A DNA stretch of 64,000 bases, taken from contig NW_022145604.1 of the NCBI RefSeq assembly GCF_000002235.5, forward strand, positions 32,502,908-32,566,907. Reading direction: 5' to 3'. Numbering within the stretch: position 1 is the first letter of the stretch; every line of letters starts with the position of its first letter. Shown piece by piece: positions 13,655 through 25,017 of the stretch. Origin of the DNA: Strongylocentrotus purpuratus (Eukaryota > Echinodermata > Echinoidea > Camarodonta > Strongylocentrotidae). The translations under genes were made by a program, and so were the position numbers. The notes beneath the pieces were generated by a model. It had not been told where the DNA came from. It saw only the letters and a list, made by a program, of their open reading frames with translations, and did no database searches.

Positions 13655-15872
13655 AATAATAATAATAATAATAATGTAACTTATATCGCGCCAAATCCAC
13701 TCTGTGGAGTGCTCAAGGCGCGTGTAAACAGGAAAAAAGATCAAGACTTGAAAAGAAATGTTTTGAGATGAGTTTTGAAAGAATCAGAGGATAAACATTT
13801 TTTGATGTCTTCAGGAAGGCCATTCCATAATTTAGGACTAGAGTATGCAAAAGATCTTTCCCCCCACGTTTTGGTAATTTTGGGGGTTACAAGAAAATTG
13901 GAAGTGGATGAGCGTAGAGGTCTTGCAGGAGTGTAGTTTTGGATTAGAGAGATAAGGTATTGAGGAGCAGAGCCGTGAACGCAATGAAAGGTGAGCAACA
14001 AAATTTTGAAAACAATGCGATCTTTTACTGGGAGCCAGTGTAGCGACTGCAAAACTGGGGAAATGTGGGTACGCTTGGTGGTCAGAGAAACAATACGAGC
14101 TGCAGCGTTTTGAAGCTTCTGAAGCTTGGACACTAGATTCTGGGGTAGATTGATTAGGAGGGCATTGGCAAAATCAAGACGGGAGGAAATCAGAGCATGA
14201 ACTAATTTTTCGGTGGCAGACTTGGACAAATATTTACGAATAAAACCGATATTACGCAAGTGGTACCTTACAGATCTACAAATATTAAGAACTTGGTTAG
14301 ACATTGTCATATGTGAGTCAAACATAACACCGAGATTGCGACACGTTTGTGACAAATGAATTATGTGGCCAGAAAATGAAATGCAATTGATATTAACTTT
14401 ACTAAGCTGTACTTTGGAACCAAATATAAGGAATTCACATTTGTCTAAATTTAATTTCAAGGAATGTGCGAGCAACCAATCAAGAACTTCAGCCATGCAA
14501 GATTCAAGGCGATGAACGGCTCGTTCTGCAGCGGCTTGATCTGAATTGAAGGAAATCATAAGTTGAATATCGTCTGCATAAATATGATAATCTATGCCAT
14601 GTTGTAACAAAACTTGTCGCAATCCAATTAAATAAATTGAGAAAAGAGTGGGCCCGCCCACAGAACCTTGTGGTACTCCACAAGAGAGAGGCAAAGCAAC
14701 TGATTTGCAACCATTAATACAAACGATCTGAGAGTGGTATGACAGATAAGACTCGAACCATTTGTATGCCTCACCCTTGACACCAAGTGAACTAAGTGTG
14801 TTCAAAAGGATAGTGTGATTAACGGTGTCGAAGGCGGAGGACAAGTCTAGCAGCAGGAGAGCAGTTGAGTTACCCCTATCCATCCCTTGCAGGATATAGT
14901 TGGACACATTCACAAGCAGTGTTTCCACACTATGATGGGTTCTGTAACCTGACTGGAAAGGGTCGAACAAATCATTGTCCAGAAAATAATCCGAAAGACG
15001 AGAAAACACAACCCTTTCAAGAATTTTGAACAAAAACGGTAGGTTTGAAACTGGTCGATAATTTTGGAGGGAATTTCGGTCCAGAGAAGGTTTCTTCAAC
15101 AACGGAGTAACATGAGCTATTTTCAATGAGGAAGGAACATGTGCCTGCTCTAAACTCAAGTTAATCAAGTAAGAAAGGATGGGAGCGAATGTGGAGGAAC
15201 AGTCCATTAATAATTTAGTGGGAACAGGGTCTAACTGACATGATTTGGGGGGTAGTTTACGTAAGAGTGACATAATCTCATTGGGGGTAGTAGGTTGTAT
15301 TACTTCAAAGGAAGAGGAAGTAAGGGGATGGTGTGGTGTTTTGTCAGGTGATAAACTGTCGCAGATGGTCTTGACTTTCGTCTGGAAGAAGAGGATGAAT
15401 GTAGAGGCCATTTGCTGGCTATCCGTGTGGGCTGGAAGTGGTGGTAACTGTCGACGATTCAGAAGTCGGTTTGCTACTGAGAAGAGCTTTCTTGAATCAT
15501 TCCGACAGTCTTCAATAAGATCTACAAAGTATGAGCGCTTCGCCTTTTTCACAAGTGAATTTACGAGGTCACGCTGGGCACAGTACAGTTCTTTGTCAGT
15601 CTGAAGTCGGCCATTGGCCCTCCATTTCCTCTCCAGTTGTCTACGTAACCTCTTCTGAGTACGAATGTCATTGGTATACCACGGACAGTCTGCATGATTC
15701 CTCACTTTCCGTGATCTCTGAGGGGCATGAGCATCTAGAACCCTCCCGAGTTCTAACTTGTATTGGTGAACAGCTTCTTCAACACTACATGTAGCAGGAG
15801 CAGTGATGTTGCAGTCAGTAATGCTGTTCGCGAAGGTCTCTCTGTCAATATCTCTGATGTTGCGACTGACAT
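13655..15872 (-). mobile_element. 5'-truncated CR1/L2-type LINE
   Basis: A minus-strand non-LTR element sits inside unit A of the array. Its 3' end (left side) has the GCGCGATATAAG-type tail followed by an (ATT)n microsatellite at about 13,652-13,673, as in CR1/L2 elements. Array sequence resumes on both sides with at most a two-base duplication, also usual for that group. The endonuclease half is missing. Confidence 0.88.
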
Positions 15873-15909
15873 ATGACCCCACCATCTGATCAAAAAACAA
15901 AAGACACAA
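13741..15909 (-). CDS. LINE reverse transcriptase ORF (chimeric start)
   Basis: The frame is 722 codons and uninterrupted. Residues 1-12 (MCLLFFDQMVGS) come from the flanking array repeat, not the LINE; true LINE sequence begins near residue 13. Reverse transcriptase landmarks are in order: NYRPVSNLP (283-291), QSGYRTHHS (319-327), DLSSAFD (motif A, 355-361), GVPQGS (motif B, 411-416) and YADD (catalytic, 444-447). The C-terminal tail has the PKLWNGLPEDI and SFKTHLKTFLF words typical of this group. Motif B continues GSVGGPTLF where family members usually have GSVLGPLLF, so activity could be impaired. The apurinic endonuclease domain is absent through 5' truncation. The intact frame suggests a young insertion. 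It is not expected to be translated from the chance methionine. Confidence 0.85.
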   Translation of the reverse strand: MCLLFFDQMVGSYVSRNIRDIDRETFANSITDCNITAPATCSVEEAVHQYKLELGRVLDAHAPQRSRKVRNHADCPWYTNDIRTQKRLRRQLERKWRANGRLQTDKELYCAQRDLVNSLVKKAKRSYFVDLIEDCRNDSRKLFSVANRLLNRRQLPPLPAHTDSQQMASTFILFFQTKVKTICDSLSPDKTPHHPLTSSSFEVIQPTTPNEIMSLLRKLPPKSCQLDPVPTKLLMDCSSTFAPILSYLINLSLEQAHVPSSLKIAHVTPLLKKPSLDRNSLQNYRPVSNLPFLFKILERVVFSRLSDYFLDNDLFDPFQSGYRTHHSVETLLVNVSNYILQGMDRGNSTALLLLDLSSAFDTVNHTILLNTLSSLGVKGEAYKWFESYLSYHSQIVCINGCKSVALPLSCGVPQGSVGGPTLFSIYLIGLRQVLLQHGIDYHIYADDIQLMISFNSDQAAAERAVHRLESCMAEVLDWLLAHSLKLNLDKCEFLIFGSKVQLSKVNINCISFSGHIIHLSQTCRNLGVMFDSHMTMSNQVLNICRSVRYHLRNIGFIRKYLSKSATEKLVHALISSRLDFANALLINLPQNLVSKLQKLQNAAARIVSLTTKRTHISPVLQSLHWLPVKDRIVFKILLLTFHCVHGSAPQYLISLIQNYTPARPLRSSTSNFLVTPKITKTWGERSFAYSSPKLWNGLPEDIKKCLSSDSFKTHLKTFLFKS

Positions 15910-18499
15910 CTTTTATAGCCCATAGTCTCAGCTATTACATACCAAAATTTGGGAGAACATAGAGCACAAATAAGCTAGATAGTGCTCAAAGATTAATGTC
16001 GTGTAGATCCATGATTTGAACTAAATTGGCACCTCCCATAGGCTTAACACGCAAATTAAGAAAATCTGTCAAGTTACCTTTAATCGCAATTTTGACTATG
16101 ATGACGTCATCAAAATGAAAAATAATATGCAGTGAACTTGTAGACAATTGCCTCAACTACAGGATATCAACATTAAGAAGAGAATCAATCAATATTTACA
16201 GAGATACAATCAATTTTCCATAAATATGCTGACGTCATAATATGCAAATTCGTATTTTGAGTTCCAAGGTCAATATGGTGATGACACGATATACTTAATG
16301 GCCAAATGAGACATGAAATCACATCTCCGTCTCATACTCTATCCGAATATGAAGAAAAAAATTGAGGGTTCCCGTCCATCCCGAAGAGCCATAAGGGTTT
16401 TGTATAGGCATGTTGTTGCCCATATATGCTATGTATTACAAGAGCTCGCGCGCACGGACATTTATCTTGAACGGACGCTCATTCCCTTATTAATGGTCAT
16501 AAAGAGATAAACATGGTATCAAATTGTTCGGAAAAACATGAGGAATACTGTGTCAAAAAATAACCCAGGAGGAATTATTTTGCGTTCGGCCGTGACAAAC
16601 GAAAATGCGCGCGCATGAGCATGTGCGCGTTTCTTTATTTTCTTTATGAAATGCTATTGCTAATATTGGCGTACGCGCGCGTTTTTTGACCTGAAATTGA
16701 CTGGACTGATATTGACCTTGATCCTGGTAAATATGAATGAGAAATGTCTTTCCGTTATGAAGATATGATCATGAGTTGATTTTCACAAAATGGCGCCTAG
16801 ATTACGTCATCAGTCAAGGTCAAGGTTGAAAACCTTATAGTGCTCTTTCCATATGGCTATACATTTGTGTGCCAAATTTTAAGGCATTTGATTGAGCCAT
16901 TTTCAAGTTATCGTGCTAACAAGAAAAAGATCTAACGAAAACATAAGGTGATCTGTATTATATACAGCCCACCTGATAAAGAGAAATCGTGACGTAATCC
17001 ATAGGTGATACGTATTACTAACTACGCAAACTTCTACAGAATTTGCAATTTCAACTTTCAATTGAAAATTGTGACATGACCCCACCATCTGATCAAAAAA
17101 CAAAAAAACAACTTTTATAGCCCATAGTCTCAGCTATAACATACCAAAATTTGGGAGAACATAGAGCACAAATAAGCTAGATAGTGCTCAAAAATTAATG
17201 TCGTGTAGATCCATGATTTGAACTAAATTGGCACCTCCCATAGGCTTAACACGCAAATTAAGAAAATCTGTCAAGTTACCTTTAATCGCAATTTTGACTA
17301 TGATGACGTAATCAAAATGAAAAATAATATGCAGTGAACTTGTAGACAATTGTCTCAACTACAGGATATCAACATTAATAACAGAATCAATCAATATTTA
17401 CAGAGATACAATCAATTTTCCATAAATATGCTGACGTCATAATATGCAAATTCGTATTTTGAGTTCCAAGGTCAATATGATGATGACACGATATACTTAA
17501 TGGCCAAATGAGACATGAAATCACATCTCCGTCTCATACTCTATCCGAATATGAAGAAAAAAATTGAGGGTTCCCGTCCATCCCGAAGAGCCATAAGGGT
17601 TTTGTATAGGCATGTTGTTGCCCATATATGCTATGTATTACAAGAGCTCGCGCGCACGGACATTTATCTTGAACGGACGCTCATTCCCTTATTAATGGTC
17701 ATAAAGAGATAAACATGGTATCAAATTGTTCGGAAAAACATGAAAAATACTGTGTCAAAAAATACCCAGGAGGAATTGTTTTGCGTTCGGCCGTGACAAA
17801 CGAAAACGCGCGCGCATGAGCGTGTGCGCGTTTCTTTATTTTCTTTATGAAATGCTATTGCTAATAATGGCGTACGCGCGCGTTTTTTGACCTGAAATTG
17901 ACTGGACTGATATTGACCTTGATCCTGGTAAATATGAATGAGAAATGTCTTTCCGTTATGAAGATATGATCATGAGTTGATTTTCACAAAATGGCGCCTA
18001 GATTACGTCATCAGTCAAGGTCAAGGTTGAAAACCTTATAATGCTCTTTCCATATGGCTATACATATGTGTGCCAAATTTCAAGGCATTTGATTGAGCCA
18101 TTTTCAAGTTATCGTGCTAACAAGAAAAAGATCTAACGAAAACATAAGGTGATCTGTATTATATACAGCCCACCTGATAAAGAGAAATCGTGACGTAATC
18201 CATAGGTGATACGTATTACTAACTACGCAAACTTCTACAGAATTTGCAATTTCAACTTTCAATTGAAAATTGTGACATGACCCCACCATCTGATAAAAAA
18301 ACAAAAAAAAAAAACTTTTATAGCCCATAGTCTCAGCTATAACATACCAACATTTGGGAGAACATATAGCACAAATAAGCTAGATAGTGCTCAAAGATTA
18401 ATGTCGTGTAGATCCATGATTTGAACTAAATTGGCACCTCCCATAGGCTTAACACGCAAATTAAGAAAATCTGTCAAGTTACCTTTAATCGCAATTTTG

Positions 18500-21400
18500 A
18501 CTATGATGACGTCATCAAAATGAAAAATGATGGCAACTTAGCTAGTAGAGAATTGTCTTAGCTACAACATATCGAAATTTTGAAGAAAATCGATCAATAT
18601 TTACAGAGATACAATCAATTTTACATAAATATGCTGACTTCATAATATGCAAATTCGTATTTTGAGTTCCAAGGCCATTATGATGATGTCACGATACACT
18701 TAATGGCCAAATGAGACATGGAATCATATCTCCGACTCATACTCTATATAATTATGAAAACAATTTGAAGGTCACTGTGCATTCCAAAGAGCTATAATGG
18801 ATTTTGTATAGGCATGTTTTTGCCCATATATATTATGTATTAAAAGAGCTCGCGCGCGCCGACATTTATCTTGAACGGACGCTCATTCCCTTATTAATGG
18901 TCATAAAGAGATAAACATGGTATCAAATTGTTCGGACAAACATGAGGAATACTGTGTCAAAAAATACCCAGGAGGAATTATTTTGTGTTCGGCCGTGACA
19001 AACGAAAACGCGCGCGCATGAGCGTGTGCGCGTTTCTTTATTTTCTTTATGAAATGCTATTGCTAATATTGGCGTACGCGCGCGTTTTTTGACCTGAAAT
19101 TGACTGGACTGATATTGACCTTGATCCTGGTAAATATGAATGAGAAATGTCTTTACGTTATGAAGATATGATCATGAGTTGATTTTCATAAAATGGCGCC
19201 GAGATTACGTCATCAGTCAAGGTCAAGGTTGAAAACCTTATAATGCTCTTTCCATATGGCTATACATCTGTGTGCCAAATTTCAAGGCATTTGATTGAGC
19301 CATTTTCAAGTTATCGTGCTAACAAGAAAAAGATCTAACGAAAACATAAGGTGATCTGTATTATATACAGCCCACCTGATAAAGAGAAATCGTGACGTAA
19401 TCCATAGGTGATACGTATTACTAACTACGCAAACTTCTACAGAATTTGCAATTCCAACTTTCAATTGAAAATTGTGACATGACTCCACCATCTGATCAAA
19501 AAACAAAAGACACAACTTTTATAGCCCATAGTCTCAGCTATAACATACCAAAATTTGGGAGAACATAGAGCACAAATAAGCTAGATAGTGCTCAAAGATT
19601 AATGTCGTGTAGATCCATGATTTGAACTAAATTGGCACCTCCCATAGGCTTAACACGCAAATTAAGAAAATCTGTCAAGTTACCTTTAATCGCAATTTTG
19701 ACTATGATGACGTCATCAAAATGAAAAATAATATGCAGTGAACTTGTAGACAATTGCCTCAACTACAGGATATCAACATTAAGAAGAGAATCAATCAATA
19801 TTTACAGAGATACAATCAATTTTCCATAAATATGCTGACGTCATAATATGCAAATTCGTATTTTGAGTTCCAAGGTCAATATGGTGATGACACGATATAC
19901 TTAATGGCCAAATGAGACATGAAATCACATCTCCGTCTCATACTCTATCCGAATATGAAGGAAAAAAATGAGGGTTCCCGTCCATCCCGAAGAGCCATAA
20001 GGGTTTTGTATAGGCATGTTGTTGCCCATATATGCTATGTATTACAAGAGCTCGCGCGCACGGACATTTATCTTGAACGGACGCTCATTCCCTTATTAAT
20101 GGTCATAAAGAGATAAACATGGTATCAAATTGTTCGGAAAAACATGAGGAATACTGTGTCAAAAAATAACCCAGGAGGAATTGTTTTGCGTTCGGCCGTG
20201 ACAAACGAAAATGCGCGCGCATGAGCATGTGCGCGTTTCTTTATTTTCTTTATGAAATGCTATTGCTAATATTGGCGTACGCGCGCGTTTTTTGACCTGA
20301 AATTGACTAGACTGATATTGACCTTGATCCTGGTAAATATGAATGAGAAATGTCTTTCCGTTATGAAGATATGATCATGAGTTGATTTTCACAAAATGGC
20401 GCCTAGATTACGTCATCAGTCAAGGTCAAGGTTGAAAACCTTATAGTGCTCTTTCCATATGGCTATACATATGTGTGCCAAATTTCAAGGCATTTGATTG
20501 AGCCATTTTCAAGTTATCGTGCTAACAAGAAAAAGATCTAACGAAAACATAAGGTGATCTGTATTATATACAGCCCACCTGATAAAGAGAAATCGTGACG
20601 TAATCCATAGGTGATACGTATTACTAACTACGCAAACTTCTACAGAATTTGCAATTTCAACTTTCAATTGAAAATTGTGACATGACCCCACCATCTGATC
20701 AAAAAACAAAAAAACAACTTTTATAGCCCATAGTCTCAGCTATAACATACCAAAATTTGGGAGAACATAGAGCACAAATAAGCTAGATAGTGCTTAAAAA
20801 TTAATGTCGTATAGATCCATGATTTGAACTAAATTGGCACCTCCCATAGGCTTAACACGCAAATTAAGAAAATCTGTCAAGTTACCTTTAATCGCAATTT
20901 TGACTATGATGACGTAATCAAAATGAAAAATAATATGCAGTGAACTTGTAGACAATTGTCTCAACTACAGGATATCAACATTAATAAGAGAATCAATCAA
21001 TATTTGCAGAGATACAATCAATTTTCCATAAATATGCTGACGTCATAATATGCAAATTCGTATTTTGAGTTCCAAGGTCAATATGATGATGACACGATAT
21101 ACTTAATGGCCAAATGAGACATGAAATCACATCTCCGTCTCATACTCTATCCGAATATGAAGAAAAAAATTGAGGGTTCCCGTCCATCCCGAAGAGCCAT
21201 AAGGGTTTTGTATAGGCATGTTGTTGCCCGTATATGCTATGTATTACAAGAGCTCGCGCGCACGGACATTTATCTTGAACGGACGCTCATTCCCTTATTA
21301 ATGGTCATAAAGAGATAAACATGGTATCAAATTGTTCGGAAAAACATGAGAAATACTGTGTCAAAAAATACCCAGGAGGAATTGTTTTGCGTTCGGCCGT

Positions 21401-21783
21401 GACAAACGAAAACGCGCGCGCATGAGCGTGTGCGCGTTTCTTTATTTTCTTTATGAAATGATATTGCTAATAATGGCGTACGCGCGCGTTTTTTGACCTG
21501 AAATTGACTGGACTGATATTGACCTTGATCCTGGTAAATATGAATGAGAAATGTCTTTCCGTTATGAAGATATGATCATGAGTTGATTTTCACAAAATGG
21601 CGCCTAGATTACGTCATCAGTCAAGGTCAAGGTTGAAAACCTTATAGTGCTCTTTCCATATGGCTATACATATGTGTGTACAATTTCAAGGCATTTGATT
21701 GAGCCATTTTCAAGTTATCGTGCTAACAAGAAAAAGATCTAACGAAAACATAAGGTGATCTGTATTATATACAGCCCACCTGA
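18500..21783 (+). repeat. Higher-order repeat, copy 2 (units A'-B'-C')
   Basis: This is the second copy of the three-unit segment, offset by about 3,605 bases once the LINE in copy 1 is removed. It carries the empty site for that LINE near 19,478, where GTGACATGACTCCACC reads straight through. The A/A'-specific CAAAAGACACAAC variant follows the site in both copies. Confidence 0.75.
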
Positions 21784-21978
21784 TAAATAATAATAATAAT
21801 AATAAAGGCAATTTTAACAAAATTATAAGGTGGTCTGTATTAGATACAGCCCACCTGATAATAATAAATAAAGGCAATTTTAACAAAATTATAAGGTGGT
21901 CTGTATTAGATACAGCCCACCTGATAAAGGCAATTCTAACGAAATTATAAGGTGGTCTGTACGATATACAGCCCACCT
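21753..21978 (+). repeat. Array of four terminal hairpins
   Basis: Four copies of the same 29-base hairpin, starting near 21753, 21828, 21894 and 21950, close the right edge of the 1.2-kb array. Confidence 0.85.
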
Positions 21979-21980
21979 GA

Positions 21981-22184
21981 TAAGAAAATAAAATAAGAAT
22001 AGTAAAACATAATACAATATTATAATATGCTAAATTACACTCAGTACATTAAAAATATAATAACATAATGTAATAAGAAAATAAAATAAGAAAAGTAAAC
22101 ATAATACAATATTATAAATATGCTAAATTACACTCAGTACATTAAAAAAATAATAACATAATGTAATAAGAAAATAAAATACAT
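21981..22184 (+). repeat. 93-bp AT-rich tandem repeat, about 2.2 copies
   Basis: The word TAAGAAAATAAAAT recurs at 21981, 22074 and 22167, with the intervening sequence almost identical. Confidence 0.85.
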
Positions 22185-22744
22185 GTAAGAAAAAGTAACA
22201 ACAATGATAAATGGTATGATAAGATTATTGAATATAGAAGCTTGTGTAGGTACTATCTTATATACATTTATGTATGGTGTGTATGTGATATAACAAATAA
22301 TCTGCACGTACTGTTAAGAAACACTAACAAAGCCCATGAATGTTTTGCTTACGATATTATTTTTCGATACTATCTTAAAAGATAGATAAATATAAAACGA
22401 AATAAATATATTTTAAAAAAATACAAAAATGAGAGATATAACACGTGCCGTAAAGTATTTTGGTGACAATAGTCAAATTACTGACTAATCGCCAATAAAC
22501 CAAAACACAACAACAACGTTGTCACTGTCGTCTGGCAGTCGAATTCTTGTCCGGTTTGATAAGTTTACTAGCTAAACCCATCAGATGCCGCACCAGTATT
22601 CCTGATGAAGTTTTATTCCCGCCACAGAGGTGAGTGTGAAGATTAATTGATATACTTAAATATGAACTTATAAAACGGAAAAATAACATAGACGATTTAG
22701 ACTATAACAAACTGTACGGAACGCATCACATTGGCATAATGTAC
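22185..22744. other. Spacer
   Basis: No gene is recognised. A strong splice-donor-like word (AGAG/GTGAGTG) at about 22,630 follows an ATG-containing stretch, but no acceptor or protein can be tied to it. Confidence 0.3.
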
Positions 22745-22836
22745 GGATCCTAGACAACCCGACTAGAGAACAACCCGTACCTGGACAACCCGACCCAATA
22801 CCCTGAACAACTCCACGAGTTCGAGTTGTCCAGGGT

Positions 22837-23476
22837 GCGTTATTTTTTTATGCGGCACACATTGGGGCATGGCGCGTGTTAAACCTATGGGAAGTACGTT
22901 ATTTCCCTTCTCAATAGTGTCTGCACGTACGTGAGACTATTCACGTTCGCTAGCGCATTAGCGCTTAGTCCAGCCTCTGTACCGTTTTCGTTTAGCGCAC
23001 CCAATCAGCTGATAAAATAACACACCCTCAACGTTGAAAGTAGACCTAGCCATTCCTCTAAATCTGGGTCGTGTGGACGGAAATTTGGGATGCAGTGGAG
23101 AGACCGCGATGTGTGTGGGGGATAAAAAGAACGAACGGACTAGATCTGGACTAATTAGCGCTGCGAAGAAGTTTGTATATCCATCGCGAACTATGTGTTT
23201 AGATAACATTCCTCTTCGTTTAAGTTAGTTAAGTTTTATTGACTAATTATTGTGATGTTCTCCTTATTGACGTGCTGCCTCCTCTTCAGATTTCCAATTT
23301 GATTTTAATTGTTGATGTAATGATTTTCCATGCGGTAGTGGATTATACATGTAACACTGTTAAAAACAGACCTCTACTACTTATACTGTCTAGTACGCAC
23401 ACGACCAGTATTAGTCTGTAAATCAAGACCCCTTTTAAAAAAAAGCCCCAATCTGTGCCGCATAAAAAAATAACGC
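22837..23476. mobile_element. MITE with 32-bp terminal inverted repeats
   Basis: The arms at 22837-22868 and 23445-23476 are inverted copies (GCGTTATTTTTTTATGCGGC at the outer end) with one mismatch. The 640-base interior codes for no recognisable transposase. The target duplication is unclear. Confidence 0.75.
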
Positions 23477-24089
23477 GTCCGGCGTGGGGTGTAGTCTGCA
23501 AGCACAGACTCTAAATTGACACTTTATCACAAAAATCACTGTGCCTTGAGAGAAGCCTAGCCCAGCTACCTACTGGTTGTGTCAGTGTCAGGAGCAGCTA
23601 TAGTACATGGCCTATGGTAGTCTTATAGTGCAGACTAGGTGGGGTGCTTCGGCGGAAAGCTCGATCCACTTTTGGAAAGACTTCCTTTTTGCGACAGCCA
23701 CCCTAACCTAACCCTTACCCTTTTCTTAACCCTACCCTAACCATATTTTATCATTTTTTGTAATGTGTACATCATATGAAAATTCATAGATAGGTCTATA
23801 TCATTAGGGTGTCTGGACAATTTTTCAATTTTCCCTTTTGGATCGTTTGTCACCATTATGGTTGGATATTTGAAAATATCATTTACTCAGAACTACACAT
23901 TTCAAATCCCCCCCCCCCCCCATTTTGGTCACAATGGACACAAAAAGTGGTACACGCCGAGTTATAATTTTTGCTTAAAGGCTGCACAGCTCGATATGCA
24001 AAGCGTGGAGTAAGGGTATTTTCAAACTATAACTGCTCGTGATCCCTTGGCACTAGAGAATAAATAAGCGCATGGATATATTCCTAAAA
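23477..24089. other. Spacer with a telomere-like stretch
   Basis: No gene is seen. Bases 23,699-23,742 are a degenerate run of CCCTAA-like units. A C homopolymer lies near 23,908. Confidence 0.45.
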
Positions 24090-25017
24090 CAAAGTATCCA
24101 AAAATGTTGGTGTCATCCGCAAACTTAGCAATTTCTTCCCTCAACGTATTCTTATTACTTTGTATAATACCTTAGTCTTGCCTTATTTATCTTATTGTAA
24201 TGTAGTGTGGGTAAACACATATTCAACAAAATTACAACCATTGTATTTATTACAGAAAAGAGCTCTTCGTATATGTTCATTTTCTTGGAGACAAGCCCAT
24301 ACTAAAGAATTATTTGTTAAATTTAATGTTCTCACTGTGTTTCAACTCAACTCTTACTACTGTTCAATATTACTTTTTAAACATAAGCAGAATATGCTCC
24401 ATAAATCAGTATCATCAATGCTCACTTCTAATACAACTGTTCATGACCATAATACAAGAAGCAGAAATAAATATCATCTTTGGACTGTTAATAAAAATTA
24501 CTCACTGTTCTCTTTTAAACATCATGCTCCTGTTATCTGGAATTATCTGCCACTAGAAATAAAATCACTTAACTTAATTAATACATTTAAAAGAAAACTC
24601 AAATCGTACTTAATCAAAAGTGTTTGAAATTTTGAATTGTTGATTTTACTGCCTTGTACTGTCCTGTGGTGGGTTTGTGCGGTTATGTATTTTTAAAATA
24701 AATTATGTCATATTTTCATAATTTTTTATTCCTTTATAGTACTTTATTATCTTTTACATTTTCTATATTATATTGAATGTTCAATGAAACGTATTTTACC
24801 TTCATCAAGGGTGGTCGTCTCGACAAATCCACATGGTTTTGTATGGCCACCCAATTCCAATAATGCTCTATCTTATGTTGTTATCTGATGTATCACTTTA
24901 TAGTTTTATAATTTTACCTTATTTTGTATTATTGATCGACTCATACTCTTATTCTGTCATGATTGTATTCTGTTTTGTATATTTTATTGGAATTGAATAA
25001 ACTGTACTTGAACTTAA
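24090..25017 (+). mobile_element. 5'-truncated non-LTR retrotransposon 3' end
   Basis: The element covers the end of a reverse transcriptase ORF plus about 390 bases of 3' UTR ending AATAAACTGTACTTGAACTT, a typical LINE tail. It begins abruptly, consistent with 5' truncation. Confidence 0.75.
24103..24627 (+). pseudogene. LINE ORF2 C-terminal fragment
   Basis: The frame reads through about 175 codons to a stop. Recognisable words are LVLPYLSYCNVVW, LQKRALRICS, HNTRSRNKYH, PVIWNYLPLEIK and NTFKRKLKSYL. This is the thumb and C-terminal region that follows the YADD domain in many Jockey/CR1-superfamily elements. The catalytic core is absent, so this is a remnant, although the remaining frame is open. 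Confidence 0.8.

Larger units (their letters stand above)
12676..18178 (+). repeat. Higher-order repeat, copy 1 (units A-B-C, with LINE inside A)
   Basis: Three successive 1.2-kb units have distinctive private variants that recur, in order, in the next three units. Unit A has ATGATGGCAACTTAGC and GCTGACTTCAT. Unit B has AATAACCCAGG and a GAGCATGTGCG variant. Unit C has GACGTAATC and GGAATTGTTTTGCG. Without the 2.2-kb LINE the segment is about 3.28 kb to its last hairpin, the same as copy 2. The left junction falls in the shared GATGACGTCATCAAAATG word, as expected for unequal exchange. Confidence 0.75.
3720..21978 (+). repeat. Tandem array of twelve ~1.2-kb non-coding units
   Basis: One landmark (the word around GCTGACGTCATAATATGC) recurs near 4017, 5163, 6361, 7556, 9769, 11384, 12806, 16227, 17429, 18630, 19834 and 21033. 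Spacing is about 1.15-1.2 kb through most of the array once the two inserted transposons are subtracted; 9769-11384 and 11384-12806 are longer (about 1.6 and 1.4 kb). Typical units hold CRE-type palindromes (TGACGTCA, some mutated), a block of alternating CGCGCG and a TGACCTGAAATTGAC word. Some units begin with a stem-loop (ATACTTGTT/AACAAGTAT). Several end with a second hairpin (AGGTGGTCTGTAT/ATACAGCCCACCT). The outermost AGGTGGGCTG and CAGCCCACCT words are inverted. No protein is conserved across units. Left units are diverged; those right of 16 kb are nearly identical. A Helentron/HINE-like or other terminal-hairpin element is possible but unproven. Confidence 0.85.

Noticed and set aside
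16903-19515. 66-74-codon minus-strand frames (FFDQMVGSCHNFQLKVEI...) in the array
   Set aside because: Same reason: they copy the repeat, span the terminal hairpin and have no domain.
16313-21318. A 65-codon frame (MKSHLRLILYPNM...) repeated in four array units
   Set aside because: It recurs because the units are near-identical. In older units the same position has stops, so there is no sign of coding constraint.
3720-21978. CRISPR-like array
   Set aside because: Units are about 1.2 kb without short constant repeats and unique spacers, and the context is an animal genome. The hairpin arrays have similar, not unique, spacers.
22600-22640. First exon ending AGAG/GTGAGTG
   Set aside because: A good donor word, but no promoter, reading frame or downstream acceptor could be tied to it.
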